DNA of 64,000 nt from Streptomyces cyaneochromogenes (GTDB lineage Bacteria > Actinomycetota > Actinomycetes > Streptomycetales > Streptomycetaceae). The stretch covers positions 6,572,001 to 6,636,000 of the forward strand of contig NZ_CP034539.1 of the NCBI RefSeq assembly GCF_003963535.1, written 5' to 3'. The notes beneath the pieces are model-generated. The model was not told the origin of the DNA and ran no database searches. It saw nothing but the letters and a program-made list of their open reading frames with translations. Position numbers and translations under genes: made by a program. This document shows positions 45,677 through 55,404 of the stretch, piece after piece (the stretch's first letter is position 1; each line of letters starts with the position of its first letter).

Positions 45677-46651
45677 ATGTTGCTCGAAGTGCGTGATCTG
45701 TACGTGGAGTTCCGGACGCGGGACGGGGTCGCCAAGGCGGTCAACGGGGTCAGTTACGGCGTGGACGCCGGGGAGACGCTGGCGGTGCTCGGGGAGTCCG
45801 GGTCCGGTAAGTCGGTGACCGCGCAGGCGGTGATGGGGATCCTGGACGTGCCGCCGGGGCGGATCGCCGGGGGCGAGATCCTCTTCCAGGGGCGGGACCT
45901 GCTGAAGCTGAGGGAGGAGGAGCGGCGCAAGGTCCGCGGCGCCGAGATGGCGATGATCTTCCAGGACGCGCTGTCCTCCCTGAACCCCGTGCTGACCGTC
46001 GGCGACCAGCTCGGTGAGATGTTCGTCGTGCATCGGGGGATGTCGAGGAAGGACGCCCGCGCGAAGGCCGTCGAGCTGATGGACCGCGTCCGCATCCCGG
46101 CCGCCAAGGAGCGCGTCAGGCAGTACCCGCACCAGTTCTCCGGCGGCATGCGCCAACGCATCATGATCGCGATGGCCCTCGCCCTCGAACCGGCCCTCAT
46201 CATCGCCGACGAGCCCACCACCGCCCTCGACGTCACCGTCCAGGCCCAGGTCATGGATCTGCTGGCGGAGCTGCAGCGCGAGTACGCCATGGGGCTGATC
46301 CTCATCACCCACGACCTCGGCGTGGTCGCGGACGTCGCCGACCGCATCGCCGTGATGTACGCGGGCCGTATCGTCGAGTCCGCGCCGGTCCACGACATCT
46401 ACAAGGCACCCGCCCACCCCTACACCCGCGGCCTGCTGGACTCCATCCCGCGCCTGGACCAGAAGGGGCAGGAGCTCTACGCCATCAAGGGCCTGCCCCC
46501 CAACCTCATGGACATCCCACAGGGCTGCGCCTTCCACCCCCGCTGCCCGATGGCCCGGGACGTGTGCCGTACCGACGTACCTCCACTCAACGAGGTCGGC
46601 GAAGTACGCGGCAGCGCCTGCCACTTCTGGAGGGAGTGCCTCAATGGCTGA
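45677..46651 (+). CDS. Oligopeptide ABC transporter ATPase (OppD type)
   Basis: A 324-residue ATPase with Walker A GESGSGKSV, signature FSGGMRQR, Walker B LIIADEPTTALDV, the switch THDLGVVA, and C-terminal GCAFHPRCPMARDVC...ACHF. Start: ATG 45677 after GAGGTGAGG, which is itself part of the decayed duplicate of the permease end. The stop overlaps the next ATPase gene by 8 bp. Confidence 0.9.
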   Translation: MLLEVRDLYVEFRTRDGVAKAVNGVSYGVDAGETLAVLGESGSGKSVTAQAVMGILDVPPGRIAGGEILFQGRDLLKLREEERRKVRGAEMAMIFQDALSSLNPVLTVGDQLGEMFVVHRGMSRKDARAKAVELMDRVRIPAAKERVRQYPHQFSGGMRQRIMIAMALALEPALIIADEPTTALDVTVQAQVMDLLAELQREYAMGLILITHDLGVVADVADRIAVMYAGRIVESAPVHDIYKAPAHPYTRGLLDSIPRLDQKGQELYAIKGLPPNLMDIPQGCAFHPRCPMARDVCRTDVPPLNEVGEVRGSACHFWRECLNG

Positions 46652-47714
46652 GGAAGCGGAGGCGATCCTGGAGGTCGGCGGACTCGTCAAGCACTACCCG
46701 CTCACCCAGGGCGTCCTCTTCAGGAAGGAGGTCGGCTCGGTCAGGGCGGTCGACGGCGTCGACTTCACGCTCCGCCGCGGCGAAACCCTCGGTATCGTCG
46801 GCGAGTCCGGCTGCGGCAAGTCCACGGTCGCCAGGATGCTGGTCAACCTGGAACGACCGACGGCCGGCGCCATCAGGTACAAGGGCGAGGACATCACCCG
46901 GCTGTCCGGCCGCGCCCTGAAGGCCGTACGGCGCAACATCCAGATGGTCTTCCAGGACCCGTACACCTCCCTCAACCCCCGTATGACGGTGGGCGACATC
47001 ATCGGAGAGCCGTACGAGATCCACCCCGAGGCGGCCCCCAGGGGCGAGAGGCGCAAAAGGGTCCGGGAACTGCTGGACGTGGTCGGCCTCAACCCGGAGC
47101 ACATCAACCGCTACCCGCACCAGTTCTCCGGCGGCCAGCGCCAACGCATCGGCATCGCAAGGGGGCTGGCCCTGCGCCCGGAGGTCATCGTCGCCGACGA
47201 ACCCGTCTCCGCACTGGACGTCTCCGTCCAGTCCCAGGTCATCAACCTGATGGACCGGCTGCAGAGCGAGTTCGACCTCTCCTACGTCTTCATCGCCCAC
47301 GACCTGTCGATCGTCCGGCACATCTCCGACCGGGTCGGGGTGATGTACCTCGGACGGATCGTGGAGATCGGCACGGACACCGAGATCTACGACCACCCCA
47401 CGCACCCCTACACCCAGGCGCTGCTCTCCGCGGTCCCGGTCCCCGACCCCGAGGCCCGCGCACACCGCGAGCGCATCATCCTCACCGGCGACGTCCCGTC
47501 CCCGACGAACATCCCCTCCGGCTGCCGCTTCCGCACCCGCTGCTGGAAGGCCCGGGAACGCTGCGCCCAGGAGGTGCCGACGCTCGCGGTGCCGCTCCAC
47601 CTCGGCGATCCGGCCGGGCCCGCGGCGCACGACTCGGCCTGCCATTTCGCCGAGGCCGTGTCGTTCGGGCGCTCCGCGCCGGGGCAGACCGTGCTGCCGG
47701 AGCCGACCCCATAG
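46644..47714 (+). CDS. Oligopeptide ABC transporter ATPase (OppF type)
   Basis: A 356-residue ATPase with Walker A GESGCGKST, signature FSGGQRQR, Walker B VIVADEPVSALDV, the switch IAHDLSIV, and C-terminal GCRFRTRCWKARERC...ACHF. The OppF-type start (YPLTQGVLFRKEVGSVRAVD) is present. It is the last gene of the third importer and is followed by a terminator about 108 bp downstream. Confidence 0.9.
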   Translation: MAEEAEAILEVGGLVKHYPLTQGVLFRKEVGSVRAVDGVDFTLRRGETLGIVGESGCGKSTVARMLVNLERPTAGAIRYKGEDITRLSGRALKAVRRNIQMVFQDPYTSLNPRMTVGDIIGEPYEIHPEAAPRGERRKRVRELLDVVGLNPEHINRYPHQFSGGQRQRIGIARGLALRPEVIVADEPVSALDVSVQSQVINLMDRLQSEFDLSYVFIAHDLSIVRHISDRVGVMYLGRIVEIGTDTEIYDHPTHPYTQALLSAVPVPDPEARAHRERIILTGDVPSPTNIPSGCRFRTRCWKARERCAQEVPTLAVPLHLGDPAGPAAHDSACHFAEAVSFGRSAPGQTVLPEPTP

Positions 47715-47821
47715 CCGTACAAACACACACGAACCGCGTTAACACGCAGGCAACTTCGCCGACCCGATTCCGATATACGGACGCGTCAGGCTGAACAGCG
47801 TACGGCCGTGCGGGTGCCGTA

Positions 47822-47857
47822 AACGGACCGGGGTGCGCCATGTCACCCCGGTCCGTT
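47822..47857 (+). terminator. Terminator of the third importer
   Basis: A perfect 14-bp stem (AACGGACCGGGGTG 47822-47835 with 47844-47857) with an 8-nt loop. It ends only 11 bp before the start of the next gene, so that gene must either be read through or have a promoter within or before this hairpin. Confidence 0.75.
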
Positions 47858-47868
47858 GCTGTGCGGCA

Positions 47869-48219
47869 ATGAGTACGGGTACTCAGGACTTCGGCCCGCC
47901 CCCGCGCGAGGCTTGGCTCATGCAGCGCCGACCACGTGAACTCGACGGTGTCTTCGCCGTCCTCGTAGGACTCCTCGACGTCCTGCTCGTGATCATCTTC
48001 GGCTACGGCATGATCGTGTCCGGCATCGGCGCGGGCTTCGACGAGTACGCCGACCGGCACGCGGTCGAGGGGCAGCACGACATCGCGGTCTTCACCGGAT
48101 GGCTGGCCGGCGGCGGCTTCGCCCTCGCCGCGGTGTCGCGCTACTGGAAGACCGCTGTCGTCCACCTCCTGCTCACCGGTCTCGCCTTCGTGCTCTTCAG
48201 CACCTACCCGCACAACTGA
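47869..48219 (+). CDS. Small integral membrane protein
   Basis: A 116-residue protein starting at ATG 47869 (MSTGTQDFGPPPREAW). It has three hydrophobic segments: about residues 30-55 (LLDVLLVIIFGYGMIVSGIG), 70-88 and 96-112, ending in FSTYPHN. There is no strong ribosome binding site, and the start is 11 bp after a terminator hairpin; ATG 47923 (MQRRPREL) is an alternative. The function is unknown. Confidence 0.65.
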   Translation: MSTGTQDFGPPPREAWLMQRRPRELDGVFAVLVGLLDVLLVIIFGYGMIVSGIGAGFDEYADRHAVEGQHDIAVFTGWLAGGGFALAAVSRYWKTAVVHLLLTGLAFVLFSTYPHN

Positions 48220-48232
48220 CCAACCCGTGGAC

Positions 48233-50350
48233 TCAGTTCAGCCCCAGCGACCGCTTCAGGAAGTCCACCTGAAGCAGCAGCAGATTCTCCGCGACCTGCT
48301 CCTGCGGGGTCATGTGCGTCACCCCGGACAGCGGCAGCACCTCGTGCGGCCGGCCGGCGGCCAGGAGGGCCGAGGACAGGCGCAGGGCGTGGGCGACGAC
48401 CACGTTGTCGTCGGCCAGACCGTGCACGATCATCAGCGGGCGGTGCGGCTCGGCGGGGGAGGACAGGCCGTCGTCGGTGACGAGCGAGCTCTTCGTGTAC
48501 GCCTGCGGCCGCGCGGCCGGGTCGCCCAGGTACCGCTCCGTGTAGTGCGTGTCGTACAGGCGCCAGTCCGTGACCGGCGCCCCGGCGATGCCCGCGTGGA
48601 AGACGTCCGGGCGGCGCAGCACCGCGAGCCCCGCCAGCCAGCCGCCGTACGACCAGCCGCGGATCGCCACCCGGGACAGGTCGAGGGGGTGGGACTTCGC
48701 GAGGTCCTGGAGCGCGTCGACCTGGTCGTCGAGGGACACCGTGAAGTCCTCGTGGACGGCCTTCTCCCAGGCGGGCGAGCGCCCCGGCGTACCGCGCCCG
48801 TCCGCGACGACCACGGCGAACCCCTGGTCGGCGAACCACTGCGAGGTCAGGTGGGCGTTGTGCGCGGCGACCACCCGGGCGCCGTGCGGTCCCCCGTAGG
48901 GATCCAGCAAAACCGGCAGCGGGGTGTCACCGGCGTAGTCCCGAGGCATAAGCACGGCGCACGGGATGCGGCGTGCGCCCCCTTCGGTGAGGGTCACGCG
49001 CGGGGTCAGACCGGGATCTTCGGCATACGACCGGACCGCTGCGATCCTCTTTCCGTCGCGCAGAACCCGGACCTGGGACCCCGGTCGGCCGAGGGTGTGC
49101 GACGCCAGCACCGTCACGCCACCGGCGCGCACCGCCGCGTGCACGCCGGGCTCCTGCGACACACGCTCCATGCCGAGCTCGTTCACCCGGTACACATGCA
49201 CTTCGCCGATCTCGGGGTCGGCCGCGCCCTCGCCCGCCGACGCCGAGATCAGCACGTCGTCGTCGGAGACGTCCAGCACCGCGCGGACGTGCAACTGCGG
49301 TCCCGTCAGCGGGCGTTCCCCCACCGTGAGCACCCGTGCGCCGCCCTCGTCGGCGATGCGCACCAGGTGCCCGGACGGACTCCAGCAGGGCACGCCGGCG
49401 AACAGTTCCAGCCATTGTGGATCTTCGTCGGCGTGCACCATCCGCGTCGCCCCCGTCGCCGGGTCCACGGCCAGGAACAACTGGCTGCGCTGGTCCCGCG
49501 CCTGGACCAGAAGCAGCGGCGCACCCCCCGCTGACCAGTGCACTCGTGCCAGATAGGGGTAGCGTGCCCGGTCCCACCCGACCTCCGTGCGGACCCCGTC
49601 CAGCCCGATCACGAACAGCCGTACCTCCGCGTTCCCGGTTCCCGCCGCCGGGTACGCCACGCGCTGCGGCTCGCTCTCCGGACGCGCCGGATCGGCGATC
49701 CACCACCGGCGCACCGGCGTGTCGTCCGCGCGCGCCACGAGCAGCCGGTCCGACTCCGGACCCCACCAGAAGCCCCGGTAACGCCCCATTTCCTCGGCCG
49801 CGATGAACTCGGCCAATCCGTAGGTGACCCCGTCCGACTCCGGCTCGGCGAGCGCACGGTCGCCCTCGCCCTCGGCGCCCACCACCCGCAGGGCACCCTG
49901 AGCGACGTACGCGATGTGCCGTCCGTCGGGGGAGGGGCGGGGGTCGATCACCGGCCCGGGGACCGGGAGTTCACGTGCCGTGCCGGCCCGCAGCTCCGCC
50001 GTGAAAAGCCGCCCTGACAAGGCAAAAGACGCCAACTCGACGGCGGTGTCGGTGGCGTGGGCGACGATGCCGGCGCCGGCCTCACGGCTGCGTTCGCGCC
50101 GGGCCCGCTCCTCGGGCGAGAGGTCCTCCGAGGCGCCGCCCAGGAGGGCGCGCGGGTCGGCCGCCACGCGCTCCTCGCCGTCCGCCGTGTCGAGGACCCA
50201 GAGCGAACTCGCCGGGTCCGTGCCGGAGGCGGAGCGCAGGAACGCGACCCGGCTGCCGTCGGGCGCCACCGTGAACGCGCGGGGCGCGCCGAGGGTGAAG
50301 CGCTGGGTGCGGGCGTGCCGGCGGGGGAAGGAGACAGGCTCGGTCGTCAT
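48233..50350 (-). CDS. S9 family peptidase (prolyl oligopeptidase / DPP IV type)
   Basis: A 705-residue serine peptidase. An N-terminal beta-propeller (about 20-440, with repeats such as PSPDGRHIAYVA and SPSGHLVRIADEGG) is followed by an alpha/beta-hydrolase domain. Ser567 lies in GWSYGG, with Asp in VHGLADDNVV and His in SGVTHMTP, so the triad is complete. GGPHGARVV supplies the oxyanion region. It has no signal peptide, so it is probably cytoplasmic, where it could trim peptides brought in by the nearby importers. It ends 13 bp from the convergent membrane protein gene. Confidence 0.9.
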   Translation of the reverse strand: MTTEPVSFPRRHARTQRFTLGAPRAFTVAPDGSRVAFLRSASGTDPASSLWVLDTADGEERVAADPRALLGGASEDLSPEERARRERSREAGAGIVAHATDTAVELASFALSGRLFTAELRAGTARELPVPGPVIDPRPSPDGRHIAYVAQGALRVVGAEGEGDRALAEPESDGVTYGLAEFIAAEEMGRYRGFWWGPESDRLLVARADDTPVRRWWIADPARPESEPQRVAYPAAGTGNAEVRLFVIGLDGVRTEVGWDRARYPYLARVHWSAGGAPLLLVQARDQRSQLFLAVDPATGATRMVHADEDPQWLELFAGVPCWSPSGHLVRIADEGGARVLTVGERPLTGPQLHVRAVLDVSDDDVLISASAGEGAADPEIGEVHVYRVNELGMERVSQEPGVHAAVRAGGVTVLASHTLGRPGSQVRVLRDGKRIAAVRSYAEDPGLTPRVTLTEGGARRIPCAVLMPRDYAGDTPLPVLLDPYGGPHGARVVAAHNAHLTSQWFADQGFAVVVADGRGTPGRSPAWEKAVHEDFTVSLDDQVDALQDLAKSHPLDLSRVAIRGWSYGGWLAGLAVLRRPDVFHAGIAGAPVTDWRLYDTHYTERYLGDPAARPQAYTKSSLVTDDGLSSPAEPHRPLMIVHGLADDNVVVAHALRLSSALLAAGRPHEVLPLSGVTHMTPQEQVAENLLLLQVDFLKRSLGLN

Positions 50351-50526
50351 GCCCCGACCATATTGGCCAGTGCGCCCCCTTGTGCGGCTGTGCGCCGATC
50401 GATGCGCACGCCCGGATAGTTATGATCACAACCGCATAGTGGGTATGAACCTGCTGGCTGCTGGATGGATTTATCTGCCCCCATAAGTCCGACCCCCGCC
50501 CTTGGGATTCTTGGAGGTGAGCCGCC

Positions 50527-50721
50527 GTGGCACTCTCGATTTCGGCGGTGGTGCTGCTGGCGATCATCGTCTTCCTGCTGATCAAGAAATCAGGACTGAA
50601 GGCGGGTCACGCGGTCGTCTGTATGTTGCTCGGGTTCTACCTGGCGTCCTCGACCATCGCCCCCACCATCAGTGAGCTGACGACGAACATCGCGGGCATG
50701 ATCGGCGGCATCAAGTTCTGA
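50527..50721 (+). CDS. Small conserved membrane protein
   Basis: A 64-residue protein starting at GTG 50527 behind TTGGAGGTGA. It has a first helix ISAVVVLLAIIVFLLI, a basic turn (KKSGLKAGH) and a second amphipathic/hydrophobic helix (AVVCMLLGFYLASSTIAP), then a Thr/Ile/Gly tail. The upstream 176 bp contain an AT-richer promoter-like stretch (GGATAGTTATGATCACAACC). From memory, similar tiny proteins are widespread in Streptomyces. The function is unknown. Confidence 0.75.
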   Translation: MALSISAVVLLAIIVFLLIKKSGLKAGHAVVCMLLGFYLASSTIAPTISELTTNIAGMIGGIKF

Positions 50722-50772
50722 TCCGAGCAGCGCCGCGCGCCGCTGTCGGTGCCGCCTCGTAGGGTGGGGTCC

Positions 50773-51681
50773 ATGACGGAACCACCCTCCCCCAGCCTTC
50801 GGCCGGGGGGACCCCCATCTCGCTTCGCTCGGCGCCTGCTCCTGGTGCACGCGCACCCGGACGACGAGTCGATCAACAACGGCGCGACCATGGCCAAGTA
50901 CGCGGCCGAGGGTGCCCGGGTGACCCTGGTCACCTGCACCCTCGGCGAGCACGGCGAGGTCATTCCCCCCGAACTCCAGCATCTGACCGGCACCGAGCTG
51001 GGCGAACACCGTCTGGCCGAGCTCACCGCCGCGATGCGCGAGCTCGGCGTCGAGGACTTCCGTCTCCTCGGCGGACAGGGCCGCTACGAGGACTCGGGGA
51101 TGATGGGCATCGCCGACAACGACGACCCGGCTTGCCTCTGGCGGGCGGACGTCGACGACGCGGCCCGGGCTCTCGTCGAGGTGATCCTGGAGGTACGCCC
51201 CCAGGTCCTCGTCACCTACGACCCCGACGGCGGGTACGGCCACCCGGACCACATCCAGGCCCACCGCATCGCCACGCGCGCGGCCGAGCTGGCGGCGCGG
51301 GCGGGGTGGCAGATCCCCAGGATCTACTGGAACCGCGTCCCGCGCACGGTCGCCGAGGAGGCCTTCGCCCGACTGCAGACGGATCTGCCCGGACTGCCCT
51401 TCGGCAAGAGCGCCACCTTGGACGACGTACCGGGCGTCGTCGACGACGCCCGGATCACCACGGTGATCGACGGTACCGCGTACGCCTCCGCCAAGGCCGC
51501 CGCGATGCGCGCGCACGCCACGCAGATCGAGGTGGCGCCGGGCGAGCGGTACTTCGCGCTCTCCAACGAACTCGCACAACCCCTCTTCACCACCGAGTAC
51601 TACGAGTTGGTGCACGGCGAGAGGGCGGCGCGGACGGAGTCCGATCTGTTCGCCGGTGTCACCCTCGAGGAGGCGTCATGA
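50773..51681 (+). CDS. mshB: GlcNAc-inositol deacetylase of mycothiol synthesis
   Basis: A 302-residue zinc deacetylase of the PIG-L/LmbE family, removing acetyl from GlcNAc-Ins in the second step of mycothiol synthesis. Metal and catalytic motifs are HAHPDDES (His28, Asp30, Asp31) and GYGHPDHIQAH (His157). GRYEDSGMMG and the C-terminal LAQPLFTTEYYELV are typical of MshB rather than the amidase Mca. ATG 50773 was chosen. Residues ~4-19 (PPSPSLRPGGPPSRFA) are encoded by a palindromic insert absent from most relatives as I recall them. It overlaps the next gene by ATGA. Confidence 0.88.
   Translation: MTEPPSPSLRPGGPPSRFARRLLLVHAHPDDESINNGATMAKYAAEGARVTLVTCTLGEHGEVIPPELQHLTGTELGEHRLAELTAAMRELGVEDFRLLGGQGRYEDSGMMGIADNDDPACLWRADVDDAARALVEVILEVRPQVLVTYDPDGGYGHPDHIQAHRIATRAAELAARAGWQIPRIYWNRVPRTVAEEAFARLQTDLPGLPFGKSATLDDVPGVVDDARITTVIDGTAYASAKAAAMRAHATQIEVAPGERYFALSNELAQPLFTTEYYELVHGERAARTESDLFAGVTLEEAS
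50786..50836 (+). repeat. Palindromic element at the start of mshB
   Basis: The DNA CCTCCCCCAGCCTTCGGCCG followed by GGGGGACCCCCATCTCGC and TTCGCTCGGC forms strong stem-loops yet is translated in frame as low-complexity Pro/Ser/Arg. It resembles short intergenic palindromes of Streptomyces and lies only 13 bases after the start codon. Confidence 0.55.
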
Positions 51682-52085
51682 GCTCGATGCTCGCCCAGCC
51701 GCTGAAGCTGAAGCGCCCCTCCGCTCTGCGGGTCCTCGCCTACCTCGGGCTCTTCCTGCTCGGCGCCGTGGTCGGGGTGGCCGGGGCGCTCGTGCAGCCC
51801 GCGTGGTTCCCGGCCGGTCTGCTCCTCGCGCTCGCGGGCGAGGCCGGGCTCTGTCTCGGCGGCGGCCGTGCGACGGGCCGCCGGGCCGGAGCCGTCGCGC
51901 CAGCCGGCGGCTGGATGATCACCGTCATCCTGCTCACCGCCAGCCGCCCCGAAGGAGACTTCGTCTTCGGCACAGGCGCCGCCTCCTACCTCTTCCTGCT
52001 CGGCGGTATGGCTGTGGCTGTGATCTGCGCCACCCTTGCCCCGGTGCGGCAACCGGGCGGTGACGGCGTCCGACTTGCCAAGTGA
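51678..52085 (+). CDS. DUF6113-type membrane protein
   Basis: A 135-residue protein whose ATG overlaps the mshB stop (ATGA), so it is translationally coupled. Four hydrophobic segments are visible: VLAYLGLFLLGAVVGVAGAL, FPAGLLLALAGEAGLCL, GGWMITVILLTA and ASYLFLLGGMAVAVICATLA. The motif ASRPEGDFV sits between the third and fourth. This is a small actinobacterial membrane family of unknown function, repeatedly next to mshB; a link to thiol metabolism is inference from position only. Confidence 0.75.
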   Translation: MSSMLAQPLKLKRPSALRVLAYLGLFLLGAVVGVAGALVQPAWFPAGLLLALAGEAGLCLGGGRATGRRAGAVAPAGGWMITVILLTASRPEGDFVFGTGAASYLFLLGGMAVAVICATLAPVRQPGGDGVRLAK

Positions 52086-52241
52086 CGTACCACTTCTCCA
52101 CGACGCACTCGTGCGAGTCCCGTGTGGGTTTCCCAGGCGGTCGTGGGATGCGGGCCAGAAGTGGCCAGTATGGTGGTGCGCGCCGCCGAGCCGCCCGAAG
52201 CAGTGAGGTACGGGCGGCGGAGCCAACCGGGAGAACCTGCC

Positions 52242-54731
52242 TTGAGTCGTGAAACTGACACTCCGTCCTCCGGGCCCAACGGGCGCGGCGGAGCCGCATA
52301 CCCCTCCGGCACGCCGCCGTACGGGACCCCCATGGCTTCCGACAACGGCGCTGACGCGGGCCGTTCGGCCACGCAGCCGGAGGAACGCAAGACCGAGACC
52401 ACGCTGACGACGCGGATCCGGATCAACATCCCCGGATCACGGCCCATTCCGCCGGTCGTCGTGCGCAAGCCCGTGGCCGAGGCCGAGAGCGCCGGGGCCC
52501 CCGCGGCCCCCGAGCCGCCGGAGCCCTCCGCGCCCACCTCCACGTCCACCGGCACCGTCGAGCCTCCGGCCGAGCCCACGGCGCAGGCCGGGGAGAAGAC
52601 GAGCGACTGGTTCGCGCCCCGCAAGTCCGGGCCGGGCAAGGGTGGTCAGGGCGGCCCGTCCACCAACGGGGCCGGTCTGCCCGGAGGTTCGGGCCCCGGG
52701 ACCGGTGGCGGTCCAGGTAGCGCGGGCGCGGGTGCCGGGGCTTCCGGCGCCGGTGCGCCCGGTGGTGCGCGTCCGGGTGCAGGCCGGCCCGGTGGTGTCG
52801 TCGGTTCGATGAGCGTGCCCGGCGGCTCCCGCCCCGGTGGCACGAAGGGTGCGGGCCTCCCCGGCGCGACCGGCGGGCCCGTGGCTCCCGGGCACGGCGG
52901 CGGCACCGGCTCCTTCGACGTGACCGAGGCGCTGGCGGCGGCCTCGCCGGGCAACGGTCCCGGCGCCGAGGCGCGCCGTGACGACCTGCCGTACTTCTCG
53001 GAGAACGGCGGACAGAACGGTCAGGGCGGCCCCAAGGGCTCGAACGGCTTCGGCGCCCAGGGCGGCTCGCCCTTCGACCCTTCCGCCGACTTCGGCGCCT
53101 CGAACGACTTCAACGCCTCGAACGACTTCAACGCCCCGAACGACTTCGGCGGCTCCGGCGACTTCAACGGACCGGACTACGGCGGCCCGAACGGCCGCGG
53201 CGGCCAGGGCGGCCCGCAGGGCCCCGCGGGCCCGACGACCGGTCCGGTCACCGGCGACGGCCCGGCGGTGCCGCCGATCGCAGGCGGTGCGCCGGGCGGG
53301 CCCGGTGGTCCGAGTGGACCCCGCGGTTCCGGTGCGCCCGGTCGTCCGGGTGCCTCCGGTGTCTTCACGGGTCCGGGCCGGTCCGGTGGCCCCGGCAGTG
53401 GCTTCGGCGGCGGCCCCGGCGGTCCGAGCGGTCCTGCCGGTCCCGGAGGCCCGGGCGGCCTGGGCGCTTCGGGCATCTCCACCGGCCCCTCCGGTCCCGG
53501 CGCCTCTCCGCACGCCCAGGGCCTCGGCCCCGGCGGCGGTATGAGCGACGACACCGCGATCCTCACCCCGCAGAAACCGGCCCCCGAGCCCGGCACCCCG
53601 CACTACGGCGGTGTCGCCGACAACGTCTCCGGCCACACCGTCACCAGCGGCATCCCGGTCGTCCCCCCGGGCGCCCAGAACGGCGGTCCCTTCGGCCCGG
53701 GTACCACCGACGCACCCGCGCCGCACACGCCCCCGAAGCTGCCCGAACCGGACACCTCGGACGCCCCGTCCTCCCGCGCGCCCAAGAAGAAGGGCCGCAA
53801 CAAGCTGGCGCTCATCGGCGGCGGAGTGATCGTCCTCGCCGGTGGCGTCTACGGCGCCGGCCTGCTGATGGCCCACTCCGACGTGCCCAAGGGCACGACC
53901 GTGCTCGGCGTCGACATCGGCGGCGGCACCCGGGACGAAGCGGTCAAGAAGCTCAACGACGCCTTCGACGAGCAGGTCAACAAGCCGCTGAAGCTGTCGG
54001 TGGGCGGCAAGACCGTCACGCTGGAGCCGGACAAGGCCGGGTTGCAGTTCGACATGCAGCAGACGGTCAGCAAGGCCGCGACCAGCGACTACAACCCGAT
54101 CTCCGTCATCGGCGCGCTCTTCGGCAACCACCGGGTCGTCGACCCGGTCATGCCCACCGACGAGGAGAAGCTGCACGCGGCCCTGGAGGACGTCTCCGGC
54201 GGCTCCGGCTCGGTGACCGAGGGCACGGTCAGCTTCAAGTCCGGCAAGGCGGTCGCCGTCTACGGCAAGGCCGGCAAGGGCATCGACGTCGCGCAGTCGA
54301 CCACCGCGGTCGAGGAGGCGTACCGCACCCAGGTGGAGACCGGCACGTCCGCCGCGGTACAGGTCCCGACGACCACCCAGCAGCCGACGATCTCGAACGC
54401 CGAGGTCGACCGGTTCATGAAGGAGTTCGCCGAGCCGGCGATGGCCACCAAGGTCACGATCCAGACGGACGCCGCGCACAGCATCCCGTTCGGCGCCCTG
54501 TCCCTGCCGAAGATCCTCGGCGTCAAGGCCGTCAACGGCAAGCTCGTGGACACGTACGACCTCAAGGCGCTGAAGGAGGCGTACGGCGCCACGTTCGACG
54601 GCGTCAAGATCAACGGCGCCAGCGGCAAGCGTGACGTCATTCCGGAGGACGTCGCCTCCGCCCTGCGCGAGGCCCTTCGCGGCAAGACGGCGGCGCAGCG
54701 CACCGTCACCATCGACACCAACCCGAGCTAG
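52242..54731 (+). CDS. Gly/Pro-rich membrane protein with YoaR-like peptidoglycan-binding domains
   Basis: An 829-residue protein starting at TTG 52242 (LSRETDTPSSG) after GGGAG. Residues 1-520 are disordered and cytoplasmic, rich in Gly/Pro/Ala/Ser, with collagen-like G-x-y runs and the repeat DFGASNDFNASNDFNAPNDF near residues 283-305. A basic KKKGRNK precedes one transmembrane helix (about 525-547). The extracellular part contains VPKGTTVLGVDIGGGTRDEA, VTLEPDKAGLQFDMQQTV and a second similar module, typical of the peptidoglycan-binding (PG_binding_4/YoaR, VanW-associated) domain. No VanW domain or catalytic site follows. It probably ties the membrane to the wall. Confidence 0.83.
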   Translation: MSRETDTPSSGPNGRGGAAYPSGTPPYGTPMASDNGADAGRSATQPEERKTETTLTTRIRINIPGSRPIPPVVVRKPVAEAESAGAPAAPEPPEPSAPTSTSTGTVEPPAEPTAQAGEKTSDWFAPRKSGPGKGGQGGPSTNGAGLPGGSGPGTGGGPGSAGAGAGASGAGAPGGARPGAGRPGGVVGSMSVPGGSRPGGTKGAGLPGATGGPVAPGHGGGTGSFDVTEALAAASPGNGPGAEARRDDLPYFSENGGQNGQGGPKGSNGFGAQGGSPFDPSADFGASNDFNASNDFNAPNDFGGSGDFNGPDYGGPNGRGGQGGPQGPAGPTTGPVTGDGPAVPPIAGGAPGGPGGPSGPRGSGAPGRPGASGVFTGPGRSGGPGSGFGGGPGGPSGPAGPGGPGGLGASGISTGPSGPGASPHAQGLGPGGGMSDDTAILTPQKPAPEPGTPHYGGVADNVSGHTVTSGIPVVPPGAQNGGPFGPGTTDAPAPHTPPKLPEPDTSDAPSSRAPKKKGRNKLALIGGGVIVLAGGVYGAGLLMAHSDVPKGTTVLGVDIGGGTRDEAVKKLNDAFDEQVNKPLKLSVGGKTVTLEPDKAGLQFDMQQTVSKAATSDYNPISVIGALFGNHRVVDPVMPTDEEKLHAALEDVSGGSGSVTEGTVSFKSGKAVAVYGKAGKGIDVAQSTTAVEEAYRTQVETGTSAAVQVPTTTQQPTISNAEVDRFMKEFAEPAMATKVTIQTDAAHSIPFGALSLPKILGVKAVNGKLVDTYDLKALKEAYGATFDGVKINGASGKRDVIPEDVASALREALRGKTAAQRTVTIDTNPS

Positions 54732-54743
54732 CCCAGCCGCTCG

Positions 54744-54785
54744 GACCAGGGGGGCACCCGGCACGCGCCGGGTGCCCCCCTGGTC
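54744..54785 (+). terminator. Terminator of the peptidoglycan-binding protein gene
   Basis: A perfect 19-bp stem (54744-54762 with 54767-54785) and ACGC loop, 12 bp after the stop codon. It is one of the most stable hairpins in the window. Confidence 0.85.
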
Positions 54786-54864
54786 GTCGTATGACATCTG
54801 TCATCCGGCAGTCAGGACCGCCGACACTGCCGGGCCCGGGGTGCCGAGAGCCACTGTGGACCGC

Positions 54865-55404
<540 letters not shown>

